From Rhizocola hellebori (GTDB taxonomy: Bacteria > Actinomycetota > Actinomycetes > Mycobacteriales > Micromonosporaceae), in contig NZ_BONY01000016.1 in the NCBI RefSeq assembly GCF_016862955.1, forward strand, positions 62,001 to 126,000: DNA of 64,000 nt, read 5' to 3'. The position numbers were made by a program, and so were the translations under genes. A model generated the notes under the pieces. The model saw nothing but the letters and a program-made list of their open reading frames with translations. It was not told the DNA's origin and made no database searches. Every line of letters begins with the position of its first letter. Position 1 is the stretch's first letter. Of this stretch, positions 19,397-28,253 are shown in pieces.

Positions 19397-21481
19397 TCAG
19401 CACAACAGGCGGGCGTCGGCCCAGTCGGCGTGGTCGTAGTCGACACCGTTGCCGGAATCGCCGGTGACCAGGTGCAGCGTGGTGCGTCCGGTGACATTGA
19501 GGTCGATCGTCACCGGGGTGCTGGCCGCGCCCAGAACCGGGCTCGTGTAAAGCGTGACGCCATCGGCGATCACCGAGAGGACCACGCTTGCCTGCGCCGA
19601 GCTGACCTCGGCGTCGACTCCGCCGATCGCGGTGAAGCGCTCGCAGGCGCCGCCCAGGCTGATCGTCACGTCCGAGGTGGCGTGGGTGCCGATCGCCCGC
19701 ACATAGCTGACGCCGCCGATCGTCGCGACCACCCCGTCGCCGGAGGCCTGTTCGCCATTGGATTGATCCCGCTCCGCCGGTCCCCAGCCGTTGCTGGCAT
19801 TGACCCATCCTGTGTGGGTACCGGTGCCGGCCGCCGTGCACACCAGCGTTGCCGCGCCCCAGTCCCCGTGATCATGGGTGATCCCGTCACGCGAATCGCT
19901 CACCCGTAGCTCCAATGTGGAGTATCCGCCGGTGGCCACGGCGAGTTTGGTCGGGCCGTCCGCGGCCCGCTTCACCCCGCTGTAGGCCAGCAGCTTGCCG
20001 TCGCCGTAGACCGCGAAACGTACCGAGGCGGCCGCATTGGTCGTCTCGTCGTCGACCCCGACCTGGGCGGTGAAGAGGGGACAGGCCCGGCCCAGATACA
20101 GGTGCACCGAGCTTTCCGAGTGGACGCCGATCCCCTTGGCGAAGGTGGTGCCGTTGATGGCCAGCGCCCGGCCGTCACCGGCGGCCTGCTCGCCGTTGGA
20201 CAGGTTGCGCTCGGCCGGTCCCCAGCCGTTGCTCGAAGCGGCCCAAGCCATATCGCTGACCTGATAGGTGCCCGCGGCCGGGGCGGCAGCCAGGCTTCCG
20301 GCCCGGGTCACCCGCAGCATCACCGCGCCGTGTGCGGGCACGCTGGCCGAGATCGCCCCGGTGCTGGTGGAGTTGGTGAAGGTCCACAGATTACGGAGCG
20401 AGTAGGAACTCGACCCGGCCAGACCCAGCTCGCCGGCGCTGGTGTTCACGGTGGCGGCCGCCGCGCTCCGGTTGAACAGCACCGTGGCCACGCTCCCGTC
20501 GGACATCGGCTTGGCCCACACCTCGGTGTCACCGAAGTCGCGCACCTTGCGCCCCTGGGTGCCGCTGAAGTTCTGGTTGACCGCGACCACCTCCGCGTTG
20601 CGGATGATGTTCAGCGTCGTGGCCGTCATCGAGCGCAGATCGTTGCCCAGCAGCAGCGGCGAATTCAGCAGCGCCCACAGGCTGAAATGGGCGGTGTACT
20701 CGGTGGCGGTCATGCCACCGTTGCCGACCTCAAGCATGTCCGGATCGTTGAAGCCGTTGCCGCGCGCGAACGTTTCCAGCCCGTTCTGCTGATCCAGCAA
20801 AGAGGTCATGCTGCCCCACGAATCGGAGATGTCCCCGGTGGTGCGCCACAGGCTCCCGCCCGCAAGCGGGCCGAAGATCCACGGCTCGGCGAGCCCCCAG
20901 TTGCAGATGCTGTAAACGATCGGCCGTCCCGCCGCTTTGAGCGCGTCGCCCATCGCCTTGTACCGCGCGAAGTCGTTGCGGCCCAAGTTGTTGCAGTTGT
21001 CGTACTTGAGGTAATCGACCTGCCAGCCGGCGAACGTCTGCGCATCGATCACCTCGTGGTCGAGGCTGCCCGGCAGCCCCTGACAGGTGGCCGTTCCGGC
21101 CGACTCGTAGATGCCGAGCTTCAGGCCGCGAGCGTGTACGTAGTCGGCCAGCGCCCTGATGCCCGAGGGAAAGCGCGTGGCGTGTGGCTGCAGCCGGCCC
21201 TGCGCGTCGCGCGTGGAGGCCATCCAGCAGTCGTCGATGTTCACATAGAAATAGCCCAGATCGTCGAGATTGTTGGCCACGATCGCGTCGGCCGTCTGCT
21301 TGATCAGGTTCTCATCGATGTTGCACCCGAAGCGGTTCCAGCTGTTCCACCCCATCGGCGGCGCGGCGATCGGCACCACCGGTGTGGCGGCGGTGGCCGG
21401 GCTCGGCAGCGCCGCGGAGGCGACCAGCGATGCGGCGGCTACCGTGAGCGCGGCAACCAGCGCGGCAAGAGGCTTAGGCAC
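19397..21481 (-). CDS. Secreted GH27 alpha-galactosidase with two NPCBM-like domains
   Basis: An exported enzyme removing alpha-linked galactose from galactomannans or oligosaccharides. The signal peptide is about residues 1-32 (start GTG at 21481 after TTGGAG). The GH27 barrel holds PPMGWNSWNRFGCNI, the nucleophile Asp161 in YLKYDNC and the likely acid/base Asp217 in WRTTGDISDSW, then NGFNDPDMLEVGN. A beta-sandwich domain follows to about 445. Two NPCBM-like domains end the 694 residues; both contain SNGWGPAER, SNGEQA and a DHGDW or DHADW motif. A 10-base-arm palindrome overlaps the promoter. It is single-copy here, with no transporter next to it. Confidence 0.94.
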   Translation of the reverse strand: MPKPLAALVAALTVAAASLVASAALPSPATAATPVVPIAAPPMGWNSWNRFGCNIDENLIKQTADAIVANNLDDLGYFYVNIDDCWMASTRDAQGRLQPHATRFPSGIRALADYVHARGLKLGIYESAGTATCQGLPGSLDHEVIDAQTFAGWQVDYLKYDNCNNLGRNDFARYKAMGDALKAAGRPIVYSICNWGLAEPWIFGPLAGGSLWRTTGDISDSWGSMTSLLDQQNGLETFARGNGFNDPDMLEVGNGGMTATEYTAHFSLWALLNSPLLLGNDLRSMTATTLNIIRNAEVVAVNQNFSGTQGRKVRDFGDTEVWAKPMSDGSVATVLFNRSAAAATVNTSAGELGLAGSSSYSLRNLWTFTNSTSTGAISASVPAHGAVMLRVTRAGSLAAAPAAGTYQVSDMAWAASSNGWGPAERNLSNGEQAAGDGRALAINGTTFAKGIGVHSESSVHLYLGRACPLFTAQVGVDDETTNAAASVRFAVYGDGKLLAYSGVKRAADGPTKLAVATGGYSTLELRVSDSRDGITHDHGDWGAATLVCTAAGTGTHTGWVNASNGWGPAERDQSNGEQASGDGVVATIGGVSYVRAIGTHATSDVTISLGGACERFTAIGGVDAEVSSAQASVVLSVIADGVTLYTSPVLGAASTPVTIDLNVTGRTTLHLVTGDSGNGVDYDHADWADARLLC

Positions 21482-21490
21482 GATCAGCTC

Positions 21491-21523
21491 CAATCGGTAA
21501 GGAATATTTAAATTTACCGATTG
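21491..21523. promoter_or_regulatory. Long palindrome before the alpha-galactosidase gene
   Basis: CAATCGGTAA (21491-21500) and TTACCGATTG (21514-21523) form perfect 10-base arms around an AT-rich 13-base spacer, 10 bases upstream of the GTG. The AT-rich spacer (GGAATATTTAAAT) could include the -10 box. This looks like an operator for a dimeric repressor of LacI, GntR or ROK type; no regulator gene is adjacent. Confidence 0.7.
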
Positions 21524-21800
21524 AAAACCTTTTCGAACACCGTTCCTCACAATCCAACGTTCGCGAGCGTCGCGGGCGGGGGTTGATCGTCGCGAATTCC
21601 GGGAGATAGTGCGATCAACTCCAGGCGTAGCAACGATTTCCGTGAAAAACGCGACGACCTTGAAACGCGGCGGGGCGGTGTGTTTGCGGCGCGCCTTTGC
21701 TCTGCACCCATTGGCGCACATTGATCATGGGGTAGCGCCTATGGCGGCCTGCGCTTCCGGCGCACCTCGTTTCGCGCGGGCGACAGCGGCGCGACTGCAG

Positions 21801-22228
21801 GAATGTGCGGTGGCGCGGCGTCAGGGAGTGTGGGTGGCGCGGCTTCAGCGAGTGTGCGGCGGCGCGGCTTCAGGGAATGTGCGGTGGCGCGGTGTCAGGC
21901 AGAGTGGGTGGCGCGGCTTGAGCGAGTGTGCGGCGGCGCGGCTTTCAGGGAATGTGCGGTGGCGCGGTGTCAGGCAGTGTGGGTGGCGCAGCTTCAGGGA
22001 ATGTGCGGTGGCGCGGTGTCAGCGAGTGTGGGTGGCGCAGCTTCAGGGGATGTGCGGTGGCGCGGTGTCAGGGAGTGTGGGTGGCGCGGTTTCAGGGAGT
22101 GTGCGGTGGCGTGGCTTTAGGAATGTGCGGGAGGGCGCGGTTTGAGGGGTGTGTGGGAGGGCGCGGCTTCGGGAATTTGCGCGAAGGCCTGGCTTCTGAG
22201 GTTTGGGGCGATCGCCAGGTGTCAGGGC
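21801..22228. repeat. Minisatellite of about 17 units of 24-25 bp
   Basis: Two variant units alternate over most of the array: AATGTGCGGTGGCGCGGTGT-CAGG and AGTGTGGGTGGCGCGGCTTC-AGG, so the higher-order period is about 49 bases. Units degrade toward the right (22110-22228). The 24-base period keeps a frame open (VARCQAVWVAQLQ-type repeats) but no start signal or protein character supports coding. The array occupies the non-coding gap between the alpha-galactosidase promoter and uvrB. The 270 bases to its left (21524-21800) show no feature. Confidence 0.9.
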
Positions 22229-22547
22229 GTTTGGGTGTTTAAGACCGCCCGCGACAGGCTCCAGCGCGATGGTATGGGTTCGCACTCGGTGCGCTCACCG
22301 ATCCTGCGGTGGGGCGGATCGGGGCAGCTACCGGTGCGCCAGTCGCGGGCCGGCCGGTGTGGAGGTCCGGCCGCGACCGGTTTACCATCGCGGGGCGGCC
22401 GCCGCGAGCGGCCTACTCCACGACGGTAGCGTGGTGACCATATTCACACAATCACTACATCGGAGTTGGTCACTTACTTAGCGTGATCTGAGCTGCTGAA
22501 AGAGGCGCAATCGGGCAGTTGTCACACCTGCGAGTTAGGTTCTTTCT
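22229..22547. other. Non-coding leader region of uvrB with GC-rich hairpins
   Basis: No gene is seen. A 7-bp stem CCGATCC/GGATCGG (22298-22304 with 22316-22322) is followed by an 11-bp stem with one bulge (22342-22353 with 22367-22377) and further GC palindromes to 22416. After 22430 the sequence turns AT-richer, consistent with a uvrB promoter. No actinobacterial LexA box (TCGAAC-N4-GTTCGA) was found. The hairpins might stop read-through or form a structured RNA. Confidence 0.45.
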
Positions 22548-24674
22548 ATGGTGTTGGACATTCCCCGTCTCGACGGCCGCTTCAAGGTGGTCAGTGATTT
22601 CGTCCCGGCCGGCGATCAGCCCGCGGCCATCGAAGATCTTACGCGGCGGGTGCGCCGGGGAGACCGGCATACGGTGCTGCTTGGGGCGACCGGCACGGGT
22701 AAGTCGGCCACCACGGCCTGGCTGATCGAGCAGCTGCAGCGCCCGGCTCTGGTGATGGCGCCCAACAAGACCCTTTGCGCCCAGCTGGCCAAGGAGTTCC
22801 GCGAGTTGTTGCCCAACAACGCGGTGGAATATTTCGTCAGCTACTACGACTATTACCAGCCCGAGGCATACATCCCGCAGACCGACACCTACATCGAGAA
22901 GGACTCTTCGATCAACGAGGAGGTGGAGCGGCTGCGCCACTCGGCGACGATGTCCCTGTTGACGCGGCGCGACGTGGTCGTGGTGGCCACCGTGAGCGCG
23001 ATCTACGGTCTGGGCACGCCCGAGGAATATCTTTCGCGCACGGCGCGGGTGAAGGTCGGCGAGGAGATCGAGCGCGACAAGCTGTTGCGCCGCCTGGTCG
23101 ACATCCAATACGCGCGCAACGATCTGGCGTTCAGCCGGGGCACGTTCCGGGTTCGGGGCGACACGCTGGAGATCATCCCGGCCTATGAGGAGCTGGCGAT
23201 CCGCATCGAGTTCTTCGGCGATGAGATCGACAAGCTGTCCTACCTGCACCCGCTGACCGGTGACGTGGTGCGCGAGGTCGACCAGCTGCTGATCTTCCCG
23301 GCCACCCACTACACCGCTGGCCCCGAGCGCATGCAGCGCGCGCTGCGCGACATCGAGGCCGAGCTCGAGGCGCGCCTCGCCGAGCTGGAGCAGCAGAACA
23401 AACTGCTTGAGGCGCAACGGCTTCGCATGCGCACCAGCTACGACGTGGAGATGATGCGGCAGGTCGGGTTCTGCTCGGGCATCGAGAACTATTCGCGTCA
23501 CATCGATGGGCGCGAGGCGGGCAGCCCACCGCATTGTCTGATCGACTACTTCCCCGACGACTTCATCACCGTCATCGACGAGTCGCACGTGACGATCCCG
23601 CAGATCGGCGGCATGTACGAGGGCGACGCTTCGCGCAAACGCATTCTGGTCGACCACGGCTTCCGCCTGCCGAGCGCGCAAGACAACCGGCCGCTGCGTT
23701 TCGACGAGTTCCTCGAGCGCGTGGGGCAGATGGTGTTCCTGTCGGCGACGCCGGGGCCGTGGGAGATGGGGCAGGCTCAGGGCGAGTTCGTCGAGCAGGT
23801 GATCCGCCCGACCGGCCTGGTCGACCCGCAGGTCGTGCTCAAGCCCACCAAGGGCCAGATCGACGACCTCATGCACGAGATCCGGCTGCGCACCGACAAG
23901 AACGAGCGGGTTCTGGTGACCACCCTGACCAAGAAGATGGCCGAGGACCTGACCGACTATCTGTTGGAGCACGGCATCCGGGTCCGCTACCTGCATTCGG
24001 AGGTGGACACGCTGCGGCGGGTCGAGTTGCTCAAGGAGCTGCGCATCGGCGACTACGACGTGCTCGTCGGCATCAACCTGCTCCGGGAAGGTCTCGACCT
24101 GCCGGAGGTCTCGCTGGTCTCCATTTTGGACGCCGACAAGGAGGGCTTCCTGCGTTCGGGGCGCTCGCTGATCCAGACCATCGGCCGCGCCGCCCGTAAC
24201 GTCTCCGGCGAGGTCCACATGTATGCCGACAAGATGACGCCGTCGATGGCCGAGGCGATCGACGAGACCAACCGGCGGCGGGAAAAACAGGTGGCCCACA
24301 ACCTGGCCAACGGCGTTGACCCGCAACCGCTTCGCAAAAAGATTCACGACATCCTCGACGACATCTACCGCGAGGCCGAGGACACCGAGGGCGCGCTGGC
24401 CGGGCACGGCCCGGGCGGGTCGATCATCGGTGGGTCCGGCCGGCAGATGAGCCGGGGCAAGGCACCCACGCCGGGCACCCGTTCGCGCGACCGGGGCCGC
24501 ATCGAAGCCAGCAGCGAAGGCATGGCCCGCAAGGAACTCGTCGGGCTGGTCGGCGAGCTGAACGATCAGATGCTAGCCGCGGCCGCCGAGCTGCAGTTCG
24601 AGCTGGCGGCTCGCATCCGTGACGAAATCAAGGAGCTCAAGCGCGAGCTACGCCAGATGAGCGAAGCGTCCTAA
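22548..24674 (+). CDS. uvrB: Excinuclease ABC subunit B
   Basis: Damage-verifying helicase subunit of nucleotide excision repair, loaded by UvrA and recruiting UvrC. At 708 residues it is full length. Visible motifs: Walker [14 protein letters not shown], the beta-hairpin region [23 protein letters not shown], motif II IDESHV, motif [11 protein letters not shown], and a C-terminal UVR domain ([24 protein letters not shown]) that meets UvrC. ATG at 22548 gives [18 protein letters not shown]. The gene is followed by a 21-bp tandem array beginning 26 bases after the stop. Confidence 0.97.
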   Translation: MVLDIPRLDGRFKVVSDFVPAGDQPAAIEDLTRRVRRGDRHTVLLGATGTGKSATTAWLIEQLQRPALVMAPNKTLCAQLAKEFRELLPNNAVEYFVSYYDYYQPEAYIPQTDTYIEKDSSINEEVERLRHSATMSLLTRRDVVVVATVSAIYGLGTPEEYLSRTARVKVGEEIERDKLLRRLVDIQYARNDLAFSRGTFRVRGDTLEIIPAYEELAIRIEFFGDEIDKLSYLHPLTGDVVREVDQLLIFPATHYTAGPERMQRALRDIEAELEARLAELEQQNKLLEAQRLRMRTSYDVEMMRQVGFCSGIENYSRHIDGREAGSPPHCLIDYFPDDFITVIDESHVTIPQIGGMYEGDASRKRILVDHGFRLPSAQDNRPLRFDEFLERVGQMVFLSATPGPWEMGQAQGEFVEQVIRPTGLVDPQVVLKPTKGQIDDLMHEIRLRTDKNERVLVTTLTKKMAEDLTDYLLEHGIRVRYLHSEVDTLRRVELLKELRIGDYDVLVGINLLREGLDLPEVSLVSILDADKEGFLRSGRSLIQTIGRAARNVSGEVHMYADKMTPSMAEAIDETNRRREKQVAHNLANGVDPQPLRKKIHDILDDIYREAEDTEGALAGHGPGGSIIGGSGRQMSRGKAPTPGTRSRDRGRIEASSEGMARKELVGLVGELNDQMLAAAAELQFELAARIRDEIKELKRELRQMSEAS

Positions 24675-24700
24675 GCCCAGCCAGCGAGCCCAAGGCCAAG

Positions 24701-24850
24701 TGCGGTGGGCCAAGGCCAAGTGCGGTGAGGCAGAGGTCAAGCGCGGCGAGGCAGAGGTCAAGCGCGGTGAGGCAGAGGTCAAGCGCGGCGAGCGCGAGGC
24801 CGGGCGGGGTGAGGCAGCGGCCAAGCCAGGGTGCGGTGAGGCGAAGCTGC
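24701..24850. repeat. Tandem array of about seven 21-bp units
   Basis: Units start at 24701, 24721, 24742, 24763, 24784, 24805 and 24826, with consensus CGCGGTGAGGCAGAGGTCAAG. The middle three are near identical and the ends decay. It lies between the uvrB stop and the 3' end of the convergent hemerythrin gene. A 7-codon period (KRGEAEV) keeps a frame open, but there is no credible start. Confidence 0.88.
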
Positions 24851-24900
24851 CCGGCGTCGGGGGAGACAACGCCGAGCAGCTTGGTCTTGAGGGTCGACAG

Positions 24901-25587
24901 TTACTTGCCGGGAAGGTCTTCCGGATAGGTCGTGCGCCCGGAAACCACGTCACGGATTTTGTCGACGATGCCGAGGGCCGGGTCGGTGATTTTGTTCCAC
25001 GGGGGCGACATCGGCGAGTCGGGATGGGGTCGGGTCGGGGCTGCCTCCTGGGCCACCTCTATCCGGTTGCCCAAGCGGATAAGCTCTGCCTCGCTGGCCA
25101 GGTCCCGCAGCAGGGGGAAGATATCGGCCGCGCAGGCTTCGCGATGGTGGTGCAGGTCGGTGTCGATGGCCGAGGCCAGCTCGGTGAAGGCGGTGCTGTC
25201 CCGGGGCAGGGTTTCAAGCAGGGCAAGCTGTTTGAGGATCTGGGTGTCCCGCTCGATTTCGCGTTCGCTGAGCTGCTGGCCGTCTGGCAGTAAGGCCTTG
25301 ACCGTCGGATAGAGGTACTGCTCCTCGGAAGACAGGTGCCGTGACACCGCGGCGGTGACCACGTCCGCCAGCTCCTGCGTCGGCTCGGACGAGCGGGCCA
25401 GCTCGGCGGCCAGCTCGGTCAGCTGCTGGTGCTCGTCAGCGAGGACGGCGATGATGCTGCGGCCGCCGGGGCGATAGTTCAATTCGTCGTTCTCGCCGGG
25501 GAGCGGCGGCAGCGGGGGCAGGCTGGGGATCATAGGCTCCAGGTACCCGTGACCGTCGCGGCCGAAACAGCCCAAGTCGAAGCTCAT
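24901..25587 (-). CDS. Hemerythrin HHE-domain protein (second of pair)
   Basis: A 228-residue protein with a hemerythrin-like four-helix bundle at about 44-175, which could bind a di-iron centre for oxygen, NO or redox sensing. Likely ligands are in LADEHQQL, VSRHLSSEEQYLYP, LHHHREACAADIFP. The first 40 residues are Pro-rich (PSLPPLPPLPGEN) and the tail SPPWNKITDPALGIVDKIRDVV is a short conserved-looking extension. The start ATG overlaps the stop of the upstream hemerythrin gene by one base (TGATG), so the two are coupled. Iron binding is inferred. Confidence 0.82.
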   Translation of the reverse strand: MSFDLGCFGRDGHGYLEPMIPSLPPLPPLPGENDELNYRPGGRSIIAVLADEHQQLTELAAELARSSEPTQELADVVTAAVSRHLSSEEQYLYPTVKALLPDGQQLSEREIERDTQILKQLALLETLPRDSTAFTELASAIDTDLHHHREACAADIFPLLRDLASEAELIRLGNRIEVAQEAAPTRPHPDSPMSPPWNKITDPALGIVDKIRDVVSGRTTYPEDLPGK

Positions 25588-26054
25588 CAGCCGCCCTTAG
25601 GGCGGTAGCCCTTGCCCTGCAAGCGATCCATGGCTCCGGCCAGGTGCCCGCCGAGCTTGACGAGATCCTCCTGAGTGGTCATTTCCATCAGCCGCGGGTA
25701 GATCTCGGTCGCGGCGCACTTGGCATGGTGGGTCACATGCGACCTGAGCTGGTTGGCAAGCTCGCGGAAACGCACGGTGTGCGACGGTGTGGCGCGCAGT
25801 TCGCTTATCTGGCTGAGGATTTGGTGGTGTCGGCTGAGTTCCTGCTCAGCAAGCTGTTCGCCGTCGGGCAGCAGTTTGCGAACGGTCGGGTAGAGGTAGC
25901 GCTGTTCGGCGAAAAGGTGGCGGCTCACGATCGAGGCCACGGTCTCGGCCAGATCATCGAGCGGTCCTGAGCTTTCGGCCAGCTCGGTGGTGAGCTTGGC
26001 CAGCTGCAGATGCTCGTCGGACAACACGGCGACGACACTCGGCTGGGTAGTCAT
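25587..26054 (-). CDS. Hemerythrin HHE-domain protein (first of pair)
   Basis: A 155-residue single-domain hemerythrin-like protein with the same His/Glu pattern as its neighbour: LSDEHLQL, VSRHLFAEQRYLYP, HVTHHAKCAATEIYP. The two are clear paralogues and probably arose by tandem duplication. The ATG at 26054 is fixed by GGAGGA 7 bases upstream; the open frame further upstream is not coding. It lies 56 bases after the MFS gene stop on the same strand, so all three may share a transcript. Confidence 0.85.
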   Translation of the reverse strand: MTTQPSVVAVLSDEHLQLAKLTTELAESSGPLDDLAETVASIVSRHLFAEQRYLYPTVRKLLPDGEQLAEQELSRHHQILSQISELRATPSHTVRFRELANQLRSHVTHHAKCAATEIYPRLMEMTTQEDLVKLGGHLAGAMDRLQGKGYRPKGG

Positions 26055-26110
26055 TGCGGGTCCTCCATTCCGGACCAGCTTTACCCAATCGAGATAATTG
26101 GTAACCCTCG

Positions 26111-27301
26111 TTAGGCGAGCGTCTCGGTGTCGGCCGCGATGACCACCCGCGGCTGGGTAAGGAGGAAAAACGCGGCAGCGCCGAGCAGGGCGAGGCTGGC
26201 GCAGATGGGCCACAGCAGCCCGGGGGCGTGCTGGTAGACGTACCCGCCCAGGGGTGGGGCTATGACCATGCCTCCGATCGACGCCGACGAGTAGAGGCTC
26301 TGGTAGCGCCCCTGCATGCCGTCGGGGGCGCGGTCGGCGGCATAGGCGGCCGAGGTCGGCTTGTAGAGCATCTCGCCGAGGGTGATGAGCCCTATACACA
26401 GCGCCGCGCCTGCGTAGGTGGGCGAGAACACCAGGGCGACAAAGCCCAAGCCGATGAAGAGGTACCCGATCGGGATGATTTTGAGCGCCGGGCGGTTGGC
26501 GAGCTTCACCGCCAACGGCGTCTCGGCGATGACGATCAGGACGCTGCTCAGGGAGATCAGAGCGCTATAACCAATCAGACGGGTACCGGTGTCGGTGAGC
26601 ATGAGCGGGAGGGCTGTGAAGATTTGGCGATAGGCGGCGTCGACCAGAAGCACAGCCAGCAGCAGCATCCAGATGGTCCGGTCCGCCGCGACCGCGCGCC
26701 AAAGGCTGCTGCCGCCCGGGTTCAGGGTGGACGGGGCCGCCGGGCGGGGGACGAAACGCCAGATGACGAAGGCCATCGCCAGACCGGCCACGGATTCCAT
26801 AAGGAACACGATCCGGAAGTCATAGCTCGCGGCCAGGGCGCCCAGCGGCGGGCCGAGCACGACTCCCGCGTTCATCGCGGCGCGGGACAGGGCCACGCCG
26901 GTGCGCCGCTGCGCGGGCGGGATCGACCCGGCCACGAGTGCCATGCCGAGTGGAAAGCCCATCGCGCCAACGAATCCGCTTGTCGCGGTGACGAAACCGA
27001 GCGCGCCCACCGGGACCAGCGGCACCAGGACGGCCCCGATCGCGGAGCCGATGTTGGACACGATGATGGTGCGCCTGATGCCGAACCGGTCGCCCACCCA
27101 GCCGCCGCTGAGGCTGCCGGCGATGATGCCCACGCCGTTGGCGCCCACGATGAATCCGGCCATCGCCGGCTCGAGCCCTCTTTCCTGGACCAGGTAGACG
27201 GCCATGTACAGCCAAGCCAGTGAGCCGGTTGATTTGATCAACCGGCCCAGCGTGAAGAAACGCATCCACACCGGCAGCTCGCGAAGACTCTTCCAAATCA
27301 T
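26111..27301 (-). CDS. MFS transporter, probable drug or metabolite exporter
   Basis: A 396-residue integral membrane protein with twelve predicted helices. The loop 2-3 motif GGWVGDRFGIRRTIIVSN is the MFS signature A, and FIVGANGVGIIAGSLSGG precedes it. It resembles 12-TM exporters of the DHA1 type; the substrate is not readable. The gene is divergent from the HxlR-redoxin gene across a 52-base gap that contains a palindrome, so it is the probable target of that regulator. Confidence 0.87.
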   Translation of the reverse strand: MIWKSLRELPVWMRFFTLGRLIKSTGSLAWLYMAVYLVQERGLEPAMAGFIVGANGVGIIAGSLSGGWVGDRFGIRRTIIVSNIGSAIGAVLVPLVPVGALGFVTATSGFVGAMGFPLGMALVAGSIPPAQRRTGVALSRAAMNAGVVLGPPLGALAASYDFRIVFLMESVAGLAMAFVIWRFVPRPAAPSTLNPGGSSLWRAVAADRTIWMLLLAVLLVDAAYRQIFTALPLMLTDTGTRLIGYSALISLSSVLIVIAETPLAVKLANRPALKIIPIGYLFIGLGFVALVFSPTYAGAALCIGLITLGEMLYKPTSAAYAADRAPDGMQGRYQSLYSSASIGGMVIAPPLGGYVYQHAPGLLWPICASLALLGAAAFFLLTQPRVVIAADTETLA

Positions 27302-27322
27302 GTAGCTGCCCCCCGACGGTGG

Positions 27323-27343
27323 TAAGTTTCTAAAGGGAACTTA
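27323..27343. promoter_or_regulatory. Palindrome in the MFS/HxlR divergent promoter
   Basis: TAAGTTTC (27323-27330) and GGAACTTA (27336-27343) pair at 7 of 8 positions around TAAAG. It is the only AT-rich dyad in the 52-base gap between the divergent starts and is placed where an HxlR dimer could repress both genes. Confidence 0.6.
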
Positions 27344-27353
27344 TGGGAGGGCC

Positions 27354-28205
27354 ATGCCACACGCAAGCTGGATTCCCGAAGCGCACTGCGCGGTCGCGCA
27401 GGCTCTCGCCGTGCTCAGAGACTCCTGGGATCTGCTGATCATCAGAGAGCTGGCCCGGGGACATCTGCGCTTCGACCAGCTGGCCGGCGAGCTGAACATC
27501 TCGCGCAAGGTGCTGACCGAGCGGTTGCGCCGGCTCGAAGAGCACGGCCTGCTGCACCGTCGCGCCTATCAGCAGGCACCGGTCCGCTATGAGTACAGGC
27601 TGAGCCCGGCCGGGTCGGCCCTGGTTCCCGTGCTGGTGGGGCTGCAGGATTGGGGTGACCGCTGGGTGCTCGGCGACGGCGAGGCCACCGGGCTGGCCAC
27701 CCCCGATGCCGAGGCGCGCCTGCACGACCTGGTCGGGCAAACCGTTCCCGAAATCGAGCTGCCCGCGACGACCGGAGGGTTGCTGGACGTTGTTGATCCG
27801 GGCCGCTCGACCATCCTCTTTGGATATCCGATGACGGTCACGACCGCGGCGCCGGAAGGATGGTCGCGGATTCCGGGCGCGGCCGGGTGCACCTTGGAAA
27901 ATCGGCTCTTTCGCGACCGGTACCCAGAAATCAAGGAAAGGAACTTGGCCCTTAGAGGGGTGAGCACCCAGCGGCCAGATGAGCAGCGGGCTTTCGCCTA
28001 CGCCGAGGGGGTCGAGTTTCCGCTCCTGTCCGACATCGAGCTGCTGCTGACCGCGGCTCTGCGGCTGCCCACCTTCCGTGCCGCGGAGATGCCTCGTCTG
28101 CGCCGCTTCATCCTCATCGTCGGCGCGGATCGGACTGTGCGGTCAGCACTTTTCCCCATCACCGACATTCCCGCCGCCATCGACTGGGCCCTCGCTCAAG
28201 CCTAG
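27354..28205 (+). CDS. HxlR-type regulator fused to a redoxin-like domain
   Basis: A 283-residue fusion. Residues 1-105 are an HxlR winged helix (CAVAQALAVLRDSWDLLIIR, FDQLAGELNISRKVLTERLRRLEEHGLL). Residues 125-283 resemble an AhpC/TSA or Bcp-like thioredoxin fold (VGQTVPEIELPATTGG, TILFGYPM, GAAGCTLENRLFRDRYPEI, FPLLSD, RFILIVGADRTV). The usual peroxidatic Cys of PxxxTxxC is replaced, while the later GCT Cys remains, so it may be a thiol or oxidant sensor rather than an enzyme. HxlR proteins often carry a single redox Cys. The ATG follows GGGAGG. It is divergent from the MFS exporter. Confidence 0.82.
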   Translation: MPHASWIPEAHCAVAQALAVLRDSWDLLIIRELARGHLRFDQLAGELNISRKVLTERLRRLEEHGLLHRRAYQQAPVRYEYRLSPAGSALVPVLVGLQDWGDRWVLGDGEATGLATPDAEARLHDLVGQTVPEIELPATTGGLLDVVDPGRSTILFGYPMTVTTAAPEGWSRIPGAAGCTLENRLFRDRYPEIKERNLALRGVSTQRPDEQRAFAYAEGVEFPLLSDIELLLTAALRLPTFRAAEMPRLRRFILIVGADRTVRSALFPITDIPAAIDWALAQA

Positions 28206-28253
28206 GAGCGTCCTGTCCGGCTCGACGGCCACATGACCCTATGCATGATGCTC

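Noticed and set aside
21533-21546. LexA/SOS box upstream of uvrB
   Set aside because: TCGAAC-ACC-GTTC has a 3-base centre and an incomplete right arm, and it is 1 kb from uvrB near another gene's start.
21609-22145. Repeat-protein frame in the 24-bp minisatellite
   Set aside because: The frame stays open only because units are near multiples of three; several units are 25 or 26 bases and break the repeat phase, and there is no ribosome site.
21801-22228. CRISPR array
   Set aside because: Units are contiguous with no unique spacers, and no cas gene is in the window.
22470-24407. 645-codon minus-strand frame across uvrB
   Set aside because: Complement of uvrB; it has no domain and uvrB is certain.
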